This document shows, piece by piece, positions 1-12,576 of a stretch of DNA of 64,000 nucleotides. The DNA lies in NCBI RefSeq assembly GCF_029227915.1, contig NC_079875.1:10663001-10727000 (forward strand), given 5' to 3'. This stretch comes from Hydractinia symbiolongicarpus. Lineage: Eukaryota > Cnidaria > Hydrozoa > Anthoathecata > Hydractiniidae. Each line of letters begins with the position of its first letter. Position 1 is the stretch's first letter. The notes under the pieces were generated by a model. That model made no database searches. It was given only the letters and a program-made list of their open reading frames with translations, and was not told the origin of the DNA. Position numbers and translations under genes: made by a program.

Positions 1-486
1 AGATCCCAAGTTATGAGGTTGTCAGCAAAAATTAAGAGGCCTGGGTCAAGCAAATAAATTTCATTTGGGCAAAAAAATTATGTTTATCAATTGATCAAGT
101 TTGAAGGCACATCCCTTAACAGGTCTAAAATTACTGATGACAGAAACTGTCAAAATTTGCTATTGACTAAACATAAAATATTTTACCAAAATGACACTTG
201 TTAGCTCATTTCAGATCTCTTAAATTTTCTCTAATGACCCTAACTATGGATCTGCAACTTAATTTGCAATAAAATTTTCTGAGTGCGCTAGTATAGGCCC
301 TTTATGTTTTACTCACAAAATTTGATTCTAAACCGACATGCAGATCCAAGTTATGAAGTCATCAAAAAACAAATGTCATTTTGGCAAAAAAAAATATTTT
401 TATCAATTCACTTTTATAAATCTATACATTTATAAAGTTTAAATGCACATTCTTTAACAGGTCTAAAATTTTCTATTACTTAAATA

Positions 487-1140
487 CTATAGTCAATAAA
501 GGCCTGTGGAAAAAAACAATGAAAAGGAGAACCATCACTTGAATTTTGATGACGTCTGCAAAGACCCGTCAATACACAATTTTTTACCCATTGCCTCTAT
601 TGTGCAGAGCTTAAAGCGCTAATCAGGAAAATGTATATGATCATGTGATGAACGGTTAATGAGACATAAGAGCTTAAAAATTCCGCCAACACAAAAAAAT
701 TCTTTCTTAGAAATTTGTATACCTGTTGCCTTCATTGTATTGATCTTCAAATGCTGATCAAGAAAATGTACAGGTTGATTTTCTTTTAACGATTGGTTAA
801 AGGGATACAGGGTTTTAAAGTTTTCTGATGACGTCATTAACCCGTCAGTTCCGAAATAGGTGGATTGACCCAGCTTTAGGAACTTGGTCCTAATTTGGTC
901 CGAGGTAGACCCTAGTTACCCACGCAGAAGACATTGTAAGTTATTTTCACCCGTTTCCAAGTTATTTAGCCTTAAATTTAAAAGTTCAAAGTAATTGTTT
1001 TAACGTCAAAGTTTGGTAAATTATAGAACAATTTTATAGACCAAGTTTTTACAGAATTTGTTAAAGAAAATTGTAAAAGAATAAACAACCTTGTAAAAGT
1101 CAGACACAGACAGACAGAAGCTTTGTATTATTATAGAGAT
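487..1140 (+). repeat. Dispersed hairpin-headed repeat, isolated copy
   Basis: The stretch opens with a degenerate form of the head motif seen near 27.0, 31.7, 32.9 and 33.6 kb (AGTCAATAAAGGCCTGTGG) and ends with the same tail (cagacagacag followed by GTATTATTATAGA). Inside are the same sub-blocks: a TGACGTC-containing phrase, a 'TTGCCTTCATTGTA' phrase and 'GATCAAGAAAATGTA'. No coding capacity is seen. It lies downstream of the visible PIGO exons, probably in an intron of that gene. Confidence 0.75.
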
Positions 1141-1585
1141 GACATCATAATTTATGCCGCATTAATTAAATCTGAAATTCTGTAAATATGAATATCTTGA
1201 GAATTAAAAGAGCTTTTTTAAAAATTTAGAGAAAAAAAAATTTAGACTTGTGAACTAACTTTTAATCCATTTTATACCTCCAGGTCCCTTTAATAGTTCT
1301 CTCTAAAGAAGCACAGTTGAATTTCATTTTAAATTTAGTTTTGTAATGATAATATTTTTCTACAAGAAAAATATTGAATCATAATGGAGTAGACAACTGT
1401 CACCAATTTTAAATAATGCAAAAACTCGATCATTAAAAATATATTTTCATATAGTATTTTTGCTTTTATGACTGCTTTTGAAACCTGTAGTCATTGCAAT
1501 ATATTGAAATACAAAAAATAAGATGTATAAAATCACTGAGCTTATAACAGTGTAATGGGTGTAGGAAAACTAATTTAAAAAGCAC

Positions 1586-4351
1586 CTGCGATGAAGAGAA
1601 AAGTTTCTTTTTACTATACGCAAACAATCCTGCCATAACTTCATCCTGACTATCTCCACCATGATCTCCAGATATTGTCATGCCGTGATCGCCCATTACC
1701 AATAATAGAGTTTCGTCATCAATATTTTCAACTAAGTCTCTGTAAATCAATATATCTGAATTTTAGAATATGGCAAACAAAAACGGTATTTGCCTTGTGG
1801 AAATAATTTCAAAATTGACTTTGATAATTTGTTTTAAACAATAAATTTAAATAATAAACAATAATAATTCAAAAATTATATAATAATTGTGATAAAAAAT
1901 TCTATTAATTTTCTAAAGCTGAGGAAAGTTGATTTTCTGGTTAGCGAGTCATCCCAAAAAGTAGATATAGAATGGGAACAATTGATAAAGATTGCAAATG
2001 CACAAAGCTTTTTATAGCTTTATCAAGATGTGCTCACATTTTAAAGTTCTTTTAATATCTTAAATTCTCTATCCCTTTATTACAAGTTTGACCTGCCATT
2101 AGAGTAAATGTTACGGTACTGGCATAATCATCTGCTGGGAGGAATTAAAATTTAATGTCAGTTTTTTGCTTGAGGAAAGAGAAATATACGCTCAAATTGA
2201 AATGGAAAGTACTAATTCAATAGCAAACAGGTTGATGTTCACAAACATGTGAACTAGAAAAACAACTGTTCTGATTAAGCTAAAGCACAACATTTAAAAC
2301 TGGGAATCTTATACGACCTACAAAATAAAAGATAGGAGAAAAGAAAAAGGTTTTGGCTTTTTTTAGGAGAGACGTGTACCCATAGTAAGAAGTTGAGCAA
2401 TGCAGCACCCTAAAAACCCTACAACAATGGTAATGTCTAACCTGATGACATTATCCATCTCATTAAGCTTTCTACTCATTTCGGGGTGATGCGTTCCATA
2501 TCGATGACCACAATGATCAACACCGAGAAAATGAGCAATAAGTATGGACCAATCAGTTCTTTTAACTTCAGGAATTAAATGTTTTATGATACCATAGTCA
2601 ATTGTATCCAAATCTTTAACATTTAGGGCTATAATTGACAAGTTGTTAAATATATGTGATATATAAAAAATAGTATTTTTTGAACTGTACACCACCATAA
2701 TCAAGTCGTCATAAACAATTTTATTTTTCATGTGCAATTTTTGTACCAATGTGTGCACAAATTAGTACATGTAAAAGTTTCTAAGCAGTTATATTCCTAA
2801 TCAAGGCTTGTTTAACCGGCATAATGTCATCAACATTAAATAAAATAATATCAATACAAGTTTCAAAGTCAAAAGAAAGTGTTTACCTGAAAAAGGTATC
2901 TTTCTATGAAACTGGTTGGGAAACAACTCGGTCCAAGTTGAGCATCCCATGAAAGATATGTTCATGCCTTTACGTAAAGCATGATCAAGAATGTTATCTT
3001 CAGTGATTTGGTAGCTATCAAAGTTAGTACCAGCATCAATAAATGTTGGAAGACTACCTGAAAGGAAATGCCCAAGTGTATAGTTGTTTCTATAAAACAA
3101 CACTCAAGTCATAAACAAATGTACATATACAAGTCTAATTCGCAGAAAAGAAAAAAATATAATACTGAATTATTTATTCCTACACATTGTACAATTGGTA
3201 AAATCAATAAATTAGTAGGTAAGTTTAGAAGACAGAAAGTTGAATACTCTGAAAACAGGAAAACTGTTCCCCCTTGTACAAGTTTTAATAAATGGAGCGA
3301 ATCTCCTTACACATGTATACCTTATTCCATGAAATTAGCGAGTCAAGAAATTCACGCGGTTCAATGAAATAATTTTGTAAAAGGCAATTAATTAACACGG
3401 TTCAGAAAGGTTGTTTTTAAAAATGCATTTAATTAACACAAATTTAAGAATATTCAAAATCACTTGAAGCAAAAATTACGGCAACAGTCGAATCTATGGT
3501 AATGAAGAATATAGAGGATGATACAAAAGCTATTTTAAAAAAGATCGCTGAAAGAAAACAACCGTTCAGCTGTCCGTTGAGGAGGAAACAGTAGTAAATT
3601 TGTAAAAAAAATGAATTTTATGTTTTTTAGGCTTTTATATATTATAAAAAAGTCACCAAATTACCTGTACTTTAAGTAACGAGTCATGAAATAAGTCTTT
3701 AAATTAACACTGCATTTAATTAACAGTCATTAAATTAATGCGAATTCATTAAATTAACACGAATTTTAAAAAAACGTGTTAATTTCATGACTCTTTAATT
3801 TCATGGAATAAGGTAGATAGTGACAGAGTCCATTATATTTTAAGATGTCATATAAGATATAGTCTTGATAAGAAATTTTAAAGGGAATAAAGAATCAAGG
3901 TCTCACCTGTAGTCATCCCTTTAATGCGTTGCATTGTTGTTGTAGGAGGGTCTGCTTCAAATTTGTACAATTTGCCACGCCCTGGTTCTTCATTCAGTAT
4001 ATGATGTAATTTTTTCATTTTGTTTTGAAATGGCAATGTAGTGGAAGAGTCCAAGTTGTTGTCGTACTGTAAGAAGTCATATCGTAATCCATCAATAATG
4101 ACTAATATGGCTTTATTAAACTTAGGTCTCAGCATTCTTGAGCAAACCGGTTGTGGTTTCTGGTGTACTTGTATGCGAGCTGATATTCCATTCCACAAAT
4201 TACCAACCATCCAGTTATCTTTGTGACACACACTTGAGTTGTCCACAACAACACGTTTTAATAAAAAACCTTTTGCGAAAAGCAATAAGGCCGAAACAAA
4301 GATAATGTATAACCATAGCAACAAAACAAAAATTCGTAATCCAAGAGACAT
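1586..4351 (-). CDS. PIGO: GPI ethanolamine phosphate transferase 3 (PIG-O), 5' exons only
   Basis: PIG-O adds ethanolamine phosphate to the third mannose of the GPI anchor in the ER membrane. Four exons join in phase: 4351-3907, 3057-2887, 2628-2442 and 1739-1586, each with GT donor and AG acceptor. The protein begins with one hydrophobic signal-anchor (about residues 5-28). The luminal alkaline-phosphatase-like catalytic domain follows, with VIIDGLRYD (metal/nucleophile region), [10 protein letters not shown] plus GMTTG (the threonine-rich active-site block), then [22 protein letters not shown] and VMGDHGMT...GDHGGDS, which carry the metal-binding Asp and His residues. These blocks and their order are diagnostic for PIG-O over PIG-N and PIG-G. 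The multi-spanning C-terminal membrane region is missing because the gene runs off the left edge. A pyrimidine-rich AG lies about 28 nt upstream of the ATG at 4351, suggesting an upstream or spliced-leader junction. Confidence 0.92.
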
Positions 4352-7328
4352 TCTTTCATCAATAATTGTATTTTTCTAAGAAAAAAAATTTTACCTGAAA
4401 AAGTTTATGTTACTATGGAGCAAACAGCATTCGTTTAGCAAATACACATCATAAAAACCAGAAATCTACCCTTAAAAATCATGGTTTTACCCACTTTTGT
4501 TAGAAATTTATCATAACTGTCTTTATATATATATATGGTTTTTGATAAAGGATGAAAAGAATATAAAGACTTATTTAACAATGCCTGAAAAGTAATTTTA
4601 GGGGTAATAAAATGACAAATCTTAAATATAACCAAAGTTGTATTAATTTTTGTCTAGCAAACATTAGATTAGTCAGTTTTATTTGTTAATAACACCAGGT
4701 AGAGTGCAGAAAAACATCCCAGTTCAGATTTAATACAAAATTATCACATTTTCACTCTACATAGGATATTATATACAGTATTGATTCAGTTAACTGTAGT
4801 TTTAAAAAAATACTAAAATAATATTTTTATATTTTTTATTTTGAGGTCAAACTGATAAACCTAACAATTTTTGAAGTGTTATTTTTTATCAATTTTGTGG
4901 CGTGAGAATAAAGAACATATATACAATATTGCTTGGAAAGTTCCTAGAAACAAAGACAAATATATACATAACTCCACCCTTAAAATTAAACAATTTAGAG
5001 CATTTTTATTAATTCAGAGTTGGCATTCTTTTTAAGAGTCAAATTTGAGGATAGTTGAGTAATACATTTTCATATTTACAAAAAAAAATAAAGGTAATGT
5101 CACTGGCGAAAAACAAATTATTGTTATATATATACAACGCAACATTTCTAAATAAAATAATACATTTTAAAAATAAAAGCATGTGACAGGGTTTTAGAAT
5201 TTAGGTTAGAGAATTAAAGAGTTTTAAGCAGGAATGGCAGCCCTGCAATTTAAAAATTATGTGCTTGTTAATTTTTTATTAATTTATTTTTCATGACACA
5301 ATCAAAATACTTAATACTTGCTATTATGATACGTTAAAGGACCGTCTCCTTCATCATTTCAGATTGAATTGATCTTATCAGGATTGTTTCATCATTTTTT
5401 TAAATCGTACTATTTTATAAAACAAACGTAAAACGTTTTCAAACAATTTGAAAACGATTGTAACTTACTAATTTTCTAAGATCAAAAAGTGGAAGCAAAT
5501 GAAAGAAGAATGGTATACAATTGGGATACAATTTCAATGCTATATTTTAAAATGAAGTCTGAAACAAATTTAAATTGTTTCCTCAAATCAATTAAAAAAA
5601 AGATACATTAGTTACGTAAAACTATTTGGACATTCCTACCTCAGTTCGACAGATACACAAAATTTACGCAACCTTTAGTTTAATTGCATATAGTTTCAAA
5701 ACCAACCGATTGAGACTTTTTACGAGCCCCAGTAACGTTTCTGCTTTTATGATCATATTATTTTAATGGCTTTAAAACAAACTATGGCTATGTTATCACT
5801 TTCTATGATTCCATTTTAAAAGTTTTTAGACAATCTATTACAAAACAATTTTCAAATCAACAAAGCCAATTAACACGAATTTTTAAAATTTATTTCAAAA
5901 TCGTACAGGGATTATTTCAAATAAAATATTATATATATACAAATTGAAGCAATTATTCTTGAAACAATCGAAAGACTGTTTTTTAAACTCTTCATAAAAA
6001 ATCCTGATATAAATTTAAAACAATTGACTACTAATGTCTAAAAATCATCAAAATATGATCGGTATTTACGAACTTGTCATAAATAAATGTATATACATCA
6101 AGCACAAATATTTCTTAACAGGGAGCAAGTGTCAATATTTTTAAGCCTGAATATGGTAAGAAATACTTTACTAAAAGTCGATCATTTGCTTCAGCACCCC
6201 CTAAGCCTCCTTTTTGATTTGTTTCAGCTCAGTAGAATCCTCTAGGAAGATTTAAAATGCCTTTCAAACACAAGAGCAGAATGTTTGAAAGGAAAAGAAA
6301 AGCTCCTAACAATCAACCCTGTGAATTCATGTTGGCATTCAGCTTTGCTGACCTGAAAGCCAAGCTACATTGATTCAAGGACGTGCCAAGATCAGCATGT
6401 CGAGAAAAATTCTTTATACCATCGGCAGGACTGACCTTGTTTTAAAGGATGTTGAAGAAGAAATAAAAAAAATAGAGTTAAATTTTATACATCGTTTGTT
6501 GTAGACAAAGGAAAACTTCACTCCGTTTTAATCTTACGTAGAATCTGCATTATAAGTTATTTCAGACCTTGAATAATCGACTTTACCGCTCTAAGGGAAA
6601 CAAAGTCAAAGTTGTTAATGAAAGGAAGAATAACAGGTCTGTCAAAGATATTAACGAGGGTAAATTTTGTAATTTAAATTGCCAGAGTAAAGGAGAATAT
6701 AACATACCAACCTGTGAAGTACCTCTAAATTCGTTTTGCCTGCCTTATTTTCGTTGTTTGTCTGCAAAACCTTGCCAGCCTTGGGCTGCTAAATGCCAGC
6801 ACTATTGTGCCAATGTTCAGTACTTTAGATTGATAGGGCTGTTTATTTGCAAAATGTGAACAATAACGCAGGGCGAAATTTATCAAAGTTTTTTTAAAGA
6901 GATACTAATAGCATTGCTGACATTCAAGAGTTTTTATTATATATAATATATATATAATATATCATAGGATAGTACAACACCACTCCACACATTTATTTAC
7001 ATTTTCTTTTAGCATAGTCATGGATGCTCTGTTCCTATTTGTTTCAAAAAAGTTGGCTAATGATTTGAACCTTGCTTGCTTTACCAAATATACAATTGGC
7101 TTGCGCAGAACTGCTACACATGCAAAAACATTTGATTCAGACAAAGATCTTACTAGCTAAGGAATGTGTGGAAGGGTATGTAGCTACGTTTTGAATAGCT
7201 GAAATAAATACCCTCTTAAATAAGTATAAAGATTGAAAGTTGGTATGGAATGTATCCAAGGACCTTGAAAATAAAGTATATAAACAACCCTCTGTTTCGT
7301 TCTTGAAGCTATATCATATTATAATATA
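4352..7328. other. Intergenic, no recognisable gene
   Basis: AT-rich sequence upstream of PIGO. Open frames here (for example 6569-6859, ten cysteines; and a short frame starting at 6257) have no recognised domain, signal peptide or convincing splice sites. Short AT microsatellites occur near 4525 and 6940. Confidence 0.5.
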
Positions 7329-7745
7329 AGGCCCATAACCATCAAAAATATGTTGTGTTCGCGTCCTAAAGACCCCGCAAAATGAGTCGGGCGGGCGGTC
7401 GGGCGTATTTTTTCCCGGGATTTTCAGATCGGAGCAAGCAAATTCGTTCCCAGGGCCAAAACAGTATAGCGCCACTTCTCGACATTGTTTGTAGACCATT
7501 TTTCGCCGTCCTGTAAACTGTCCGTAGCCAAAGGAGTGCCCTAAAGAAATTAATTTTTATCGAAATTAATTTTTGCGAGTTTTTGTCAATTTTGCATCAA
7601 TTAGTTCTGGCGAAAAAAGTTTTCTTTTTGAAAAATATCTCGCGAAATTTTTTTCCGGTCTTTTTCCGACTTATTTTTCCGGTTTTTATTACCAAAAGTG
7701 AGTCGGTAGGAGGACGCGAACACAACATATTTTTGATGGCGGCCT
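7329..7745. mobile_element. MITE, family 1 copy A
   Basis: A 417-bp non-coding element with terminal inverted repeats of about 34 bp. The left end starts AGGCCCATAACCATCAAAAA and the right end is the complement of AGGCCGCCATCAAAAATATG. The same TIR and interior (GACCCCGCAAAATGAGTCGG; TTCCCAGGGCCAA) recur at 36517-36921, so this is a mobile family. Both copies are flanked by TA on the left and A on the right, so a short TA-type target duplication is likely but not proven. Confidence 0.85.
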
Positions 7746-8315
7746 AACCTTTATTCGTTATTTGAATGAAATATATAAATGACAAAACTTAGTCAGAACC
7801 TAAGATGACCTACAAAGATTCAGTTAGCTGTCTGAATAAGGTCAGTTATGGTCCACGGCATGCAACAACGCACCAACGCACGTGTGTGTAGCTATTAACC
7901 TGCATATCTCTAGCTTCTAGCAGTAGCAATAAAAGGTTTTTAGCAGATTTTTATAGAAAAACTCATTTTACTCTTATAAACTGCAAATGAATACATATTC
8001 TAACAATTTCTTGACATAAATTTCGCAATTTTTTGCATCACTGCCTGCCTGCCTGCCTGGCCACAGTACATTCCCCTTGACCTTCTGTTCTGTCGTATGT
8101 ACCACTGCTAATCCCGTTATTATAGATCTGTTCGCAAGACAATCGGAAATGAAGGTTCGTTTTGGCTCTGGCAGGAAAGGTGTAGGGAAGCAACCATATA
8201 GGGGGGTCACACTAGCATAAAGCATGCCGGTAACATCAAAGGGACAGTTGTAAACAAAGAATTAGTTACATTATTTTTTATTTGTATAATCTTGATGTGC
8301 AACATACAATTTATT

Positions 8316-8380
8316 CTTTCATTCATTCATTCATTCATTCATTCATTCATTCATTCATTCATTTATTCTTTCATTCATTT
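8316..8380. repeat. (TTCA)n microsatellite
   Basis: About twelve uninterrupted TTCA/CATT units followed by imperfect ones. A similar tract at 56445-56482 follows LINE-like sequence, so such tracts may be retroposon tails, but no LINE is seen adjacent here. Confidence 0.9.
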
Positions 8381-8938
8381 ACTTATTTTTTTATCCCACT
8401 CGAAACTTTTTTGAAGCAAAACGTGGCGTGGAGTTATATTAGATTTTAATATTAGTTATCGGGGCAAAAAGAATTGTGATATTTTATTTTATTCACTACT
8501 GAGGGGCAATATGAACGTTACAGCAAAGTATTCTATATCTAGTCTTATTGAGCGAAGCAGGAGGAGATGAAGAAAGAAAATACAGATTAAGTCCAATTGC
8601 GCAATTCCTGACACCCGAAAATTATAATAATGTTAAAAATAATGAAAGAAAAGCGTCATTCTCAAAAATATACCAACACCTTTCCTTAAGAAAATGGTTA
8701 GTACAACTTCCTTCGTGACTTTTGTGCCTTTTGTACATTTCGTGACTTTTTTCCTCCTCCTTCTTGACGTCACATATTTCATATCTTGTGACTCAAAGCC
8801 CCAATTTCACAGCACCTAAGTATAAAGACAAAAAGATTGGCGTTAAGCTGGAAGGTTGTAAATTAAACTTTAAAAGATTTAAAGGCATAATTTTGCAGCC
8901 TTCTTATAATTTAACAGGATATGCAAAAAAGGATATAC

Positions 8939-10157
8939 CTTTTGAAATATCAACGGTGTTCAACAAATGATAGTTCAGTTTAAGCAATTCCACCATAGTG
9001 TTTGATTTGCTTAAAAAATGCAGAAGATCAGCAATCTACTTCCTCAAAACTCAATGCCACCAAGTGTTAAATTCTTTGAAGCTAATTTTGATAAGCGGAC
9101 GTAATTTTTTAAATGTGAAAATCATATGGTGGTGAGTTTGTTGCAACACCAATGAGTGGTGAGTTTGTTGCAACACCAATAGTATTGTCATGTGCGTTCC
9201 TTCCATCTTTAGTGTACTCCAAGACGAGACCATCTCCACTAGAATCTGTTACGATGTAATGGAGTGGATAAAATTTGCCAAGTAGTGTCTTGGAAACGAC
9301 TTTTGGAAATTTATTACGTTGAGGGCAGTGCGAAGTTCCTCGGTTGATTCAAAAGTTACTGCAACAAAAAGACACAACTCACATTACCAATTAATTCTGA
9401 AATTGACAAAAATGAAATCAAAATAAAGTAAAAATTGAAAACAAATAGATCTTCTTTACCTAAAGATATAGTTTGCAACTTACATATGTCCCAAAATAAC
9501 GGAACATTCGTCTTCTGTAGTTTCTTCATAAACTGCATATTGAGGCAGATACAAGGCGCCAACTGATAAACCTAGTAAGAACAAATGTATTGGTAAATGC
9601 ATAATGTTGGCAAAAAGTTGCAAAATAACCTCCCGAGTTAACTTTCTTCACAAGCAAGTATATATTTATTGTGACATGAACGAATTAAGGATGTTAACGA
9701 AACCTGCGTTTACCGTAGACAATAAAGGAATAAGAAAGAAACGAAAAGCAGGTTACAAAAGCCATACCAGCGTTATTCATGCCATCTGCGCATATAGGTT
9801 GGTTTAAGGTGTTTAAACAGAGAGTATCATGCTTGTACGACCATTTCAAAGGAGTAACTGTCCCACAAGGAGATGGCAAAGCACTTTCCTCAACCGTTCC
9901 TTTCTTTTCAGATACAACTTTACAATCCATCTCTTCTGCAAATTTAAACGTGCGAGAAGATAGCACACTCTCGTCTCCTGACTTGTTGATGAATTCTGTA
10001 CATAATTCTGCTACATAAAGGCACAAGAAACCAACCCAAAGGGAATTGAGTAGAACCTATATAAAGAAGAGAAGGTCAATGCGGATAATACAATTGATGA
10101 TATAACTGTTTTTCCACTCTTTAATAAAGCATGACTTACCGTTGCTTTCTTCATCAT
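8939..10157 (-). pseudogene. Choloylglycine hydrolase / penicillin V acylase family (Ntn amidase), decayed
   Basis: Family members are N-terminal-nucleophile hydrolases that cut linear amide bonds using an exposed Cys. Exon 10157-10140 (MMKKAT) joins exon 10056-9768 and exon 9571-9484 in phase. Together they give a signal peptide, then LCTEF with the candidate catalytic Cys, SSRTFKF, and CADGMNNAG joined to LSVGALYLPQYAVYEE, the family's 'ADGMNE-GLSV-ALYLP' block. Downstream, FYPLHYIVTDSSGDGLVLEY, GVATNSP, a LKNYVRLS segment and HLLNTVDISKG match the family order. These lie in different frames, with a stop inside the ESTEELRTAL segment, a frame return after NVI, a shift after DFHI and a TGA after GGIEF. 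A 27-bp in-frame tandem duplication repeats IGVATNSPL. The decay pattern suggests a pseudogene; clustered sequencing errors are the alternative. The introns show it is, or was, a resident eukaryotic gene. Confidence 0.75.
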
Positions 10158-11468
10158 TTAAACTTGATAAGCAAATGCTGCAAACTTATCTTTATAAAGA
10201 GTAAAGACATTTTTGCTTAGTTTTTATAGCAATCTTAGAGCAGAGTATCCAGGTTACGCTAAGTAAACTAAAATCGTGGACAAAAATATTGAGACTAAGG
10301 CAGTTTTTTACTCGTTATATAAATATGGACAAAACAGTCAAATAGTCAATACTCTGCAGCCAGCAGGCTGCAAAGTCGCTACTTTTGCACACAAGTATAC
10401 CAGGCAAAGAGGGTTGAAAAGTTGCTAGTCACATTCTTTAGCACGCCCGCACACTGGGGACCACGAAGGCCCCGAAATTCGTGATTAATGGCCTTGCTGA
10501 TGTTAGCAACAATTAGCACATTTTAAGAATTTTGTATTTACCAAATAACCTAAGTCAACTCTGAACATTGACAAGTGAACTTTGACAAGTTCAAGATGTG
10601 TGAATATAATGTAGAATGAGCCTACGCAATTACTTGTGGTGGCGAACTTCGAAATTCGTTGTCTTGTCCCAACATAATGTGACCAAGATTGTAGGTCTCG
10701 AATTTCCTGTTTACTCACACTCTTATTAATAGATTGTGTAATGTATATCCAAATGTTGTATATTCTCAACATACTTCTTTTATAAACAATGTCTCCAAAA
10801 AGTATATCTGGAATGTCAATGTTTATCCATCATGGCCACGATTGTTCTTTATTAACTTCTATATTTAGTTAAATTTGAATTGTCTAATAATACCTCTAAT
10901 TGTTTGTTGTTTGCACACGTCCCACATTTTCTGAGTTGTTTTATATTGAAGTGTATCCTAGCTACAGATCCAGAACAATATACTAGGAATAAAGTGTTAT
11001 TTATGTTCCAAACTAATTTTTTTAAGGCAAACGTTTTGTTATTGTATTTATCAAGTTTCTGTTCCTTTTTTCACCCCCAAAACTTTTAGACTATAGGAGT
11101 GAAAGAAACAACTATTTATATTTCCATATGCATCGCAGGCTTTTCTCTAATTAACCACGTTATCGGCAAATGGATTTGTCGGAATCCGGACAACTTTAGC
11201 ATTTCAAACCTACAAGGCTTTCTTCGGCAGATATCTGAGCAAGCACTGAGCACTTTTTGACGAGTCAATCATTTTACAGAAAACCAACTAGACCACTTTT
11301 TCTTGTAATTTTTGTGTTGAAGTTTACCATGTCCTTGTCAATGCGTGTTAGCTAAAACTAATCGACTTTTATGTCTATCGATATAGTAGTTACTAGTTGT
11401 GGCTAGCATATTTTCAAAAGATTTTACTTTGCTTCCTCCGACGTATTTATATGTTTTAGTTCATTTAG
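10158..11468. other. Intergenic, nothing recognised
   Basis: No open frame with a recognisable domain and no repeat structure was identified on either strand. Confidence 0.4.
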
Positions 11469-11700
11469 TTGCCAGTTGACAAAATTAGAAAGATGGAGTG
11501 TGCTATGCGAAATCAGACGAGGAGAATGGTATTCAGAATGACAGTAGGTACACAATTGAAGAAACGCCTACAAGGTAGACCGTCAATCACACTGTTATCC
11601 TTAATCAAAAACGATGAACTTAATCTTACTTGGAAAGAAGCAAAACGTATTGGTGAAAGACAGAAGAAAATGGGAAAAAATCATAAAATTATTTTTGAGC
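11469..11700 (+). pseudogene. LINE reverse transcriptase C-terminal remnant
   Basis: The frame contains RLQGRPSITLLSLIKNDEL followed by NLTWKEAKRIGERQKKMGK. This resembles the extreme C-terminus of RTE-like LINE polyproteins (typical form RGRP-x-W...I..DL..L.LTWEEA..LA.DR..WR). No other part of a reverse transcriptase is present, so this is a 5'-truncated fragment. The match rests on a short motif only. Confidence 0.45.
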
Positions 11701-12576
11701 TCTTTTGTTTGGTTTTAATGTACCTCTTAAAAGATTTTAAAGCGTTGCTTAGACTCGCTTTATGTACAAAAAATTATATATTTCTTTGCGAAGTTTCGAA
11801 TTTTATTTTATTAGAACATTTAAGGTAAAATCAAAGTAAGTACTTATATTGAATAAATCATGGTATCTAATATAATGACTTTAATATTGTTTTATATTTT
11901 TAGTCTCATTTAGAAGAGTTGGTGGGGTACTCTGATCACGTGGCCAAACAGTTTACTTTCGAGCTTTATCTCATAGAGCTATGAGAACGAAGATGCACGG
12001 ACAGCAAATAAGCGGTGAAAGCCAATCGCGCTTTTAACGTGTTTATTAAAACATAGGAGGTATATCCCTTTAAAATAGAAACATTAAATAATAATTTATA
12101 GTGTCCACTTTTTTAAACTTTCCACTAAGTCCCTGTAATGCATTATGCTTTCAGTTTCGACACAATATTTTCAACGTCAATTTTTATCTTTAGCTTGCAT
12201 TTGTTTTATTTTTTATTTCATTTTTTCTTTATGTATACTGCATTTTTTCTTCTTCCTTGAACAGTCAAGTATAAAAAAAGTAGGAAAGAAAATTCGAATA
12301 CTGCAGCATTTTTAGCTATAAAAAATGTCAGGTAAAATTAGGAATCTCAGTATCAGAGTTAAAAAACTTGAAAAAAAATTAAATTTTGCGAAATTTAATT
12401 TGGAAAATTTCGCGAATAGCGGGTTTCCAAACATAAATTCGACAGAAACTAAATTCGTAAAATTGATAACAAATCGTAAAATTCGAGATAATTAATTCTG
12501 TCAAAAATTAATACCCTGAAAGTAACTAAGGAGTCTAAAGCCAATTTTATCTAATGTTTATAAAATACTTCCAAGG

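Noticed and set aside
6569-6859. Cys-rich 96-codon frame
   Set aside because: Ten Cys but no signal peptide, known spacing or splice partners.
7974-8225. 83-codon minus-strand frame of ordinary composition
   Set aside because: Contains a CTGC microsatellite and no recognisable motif; treated as chance.
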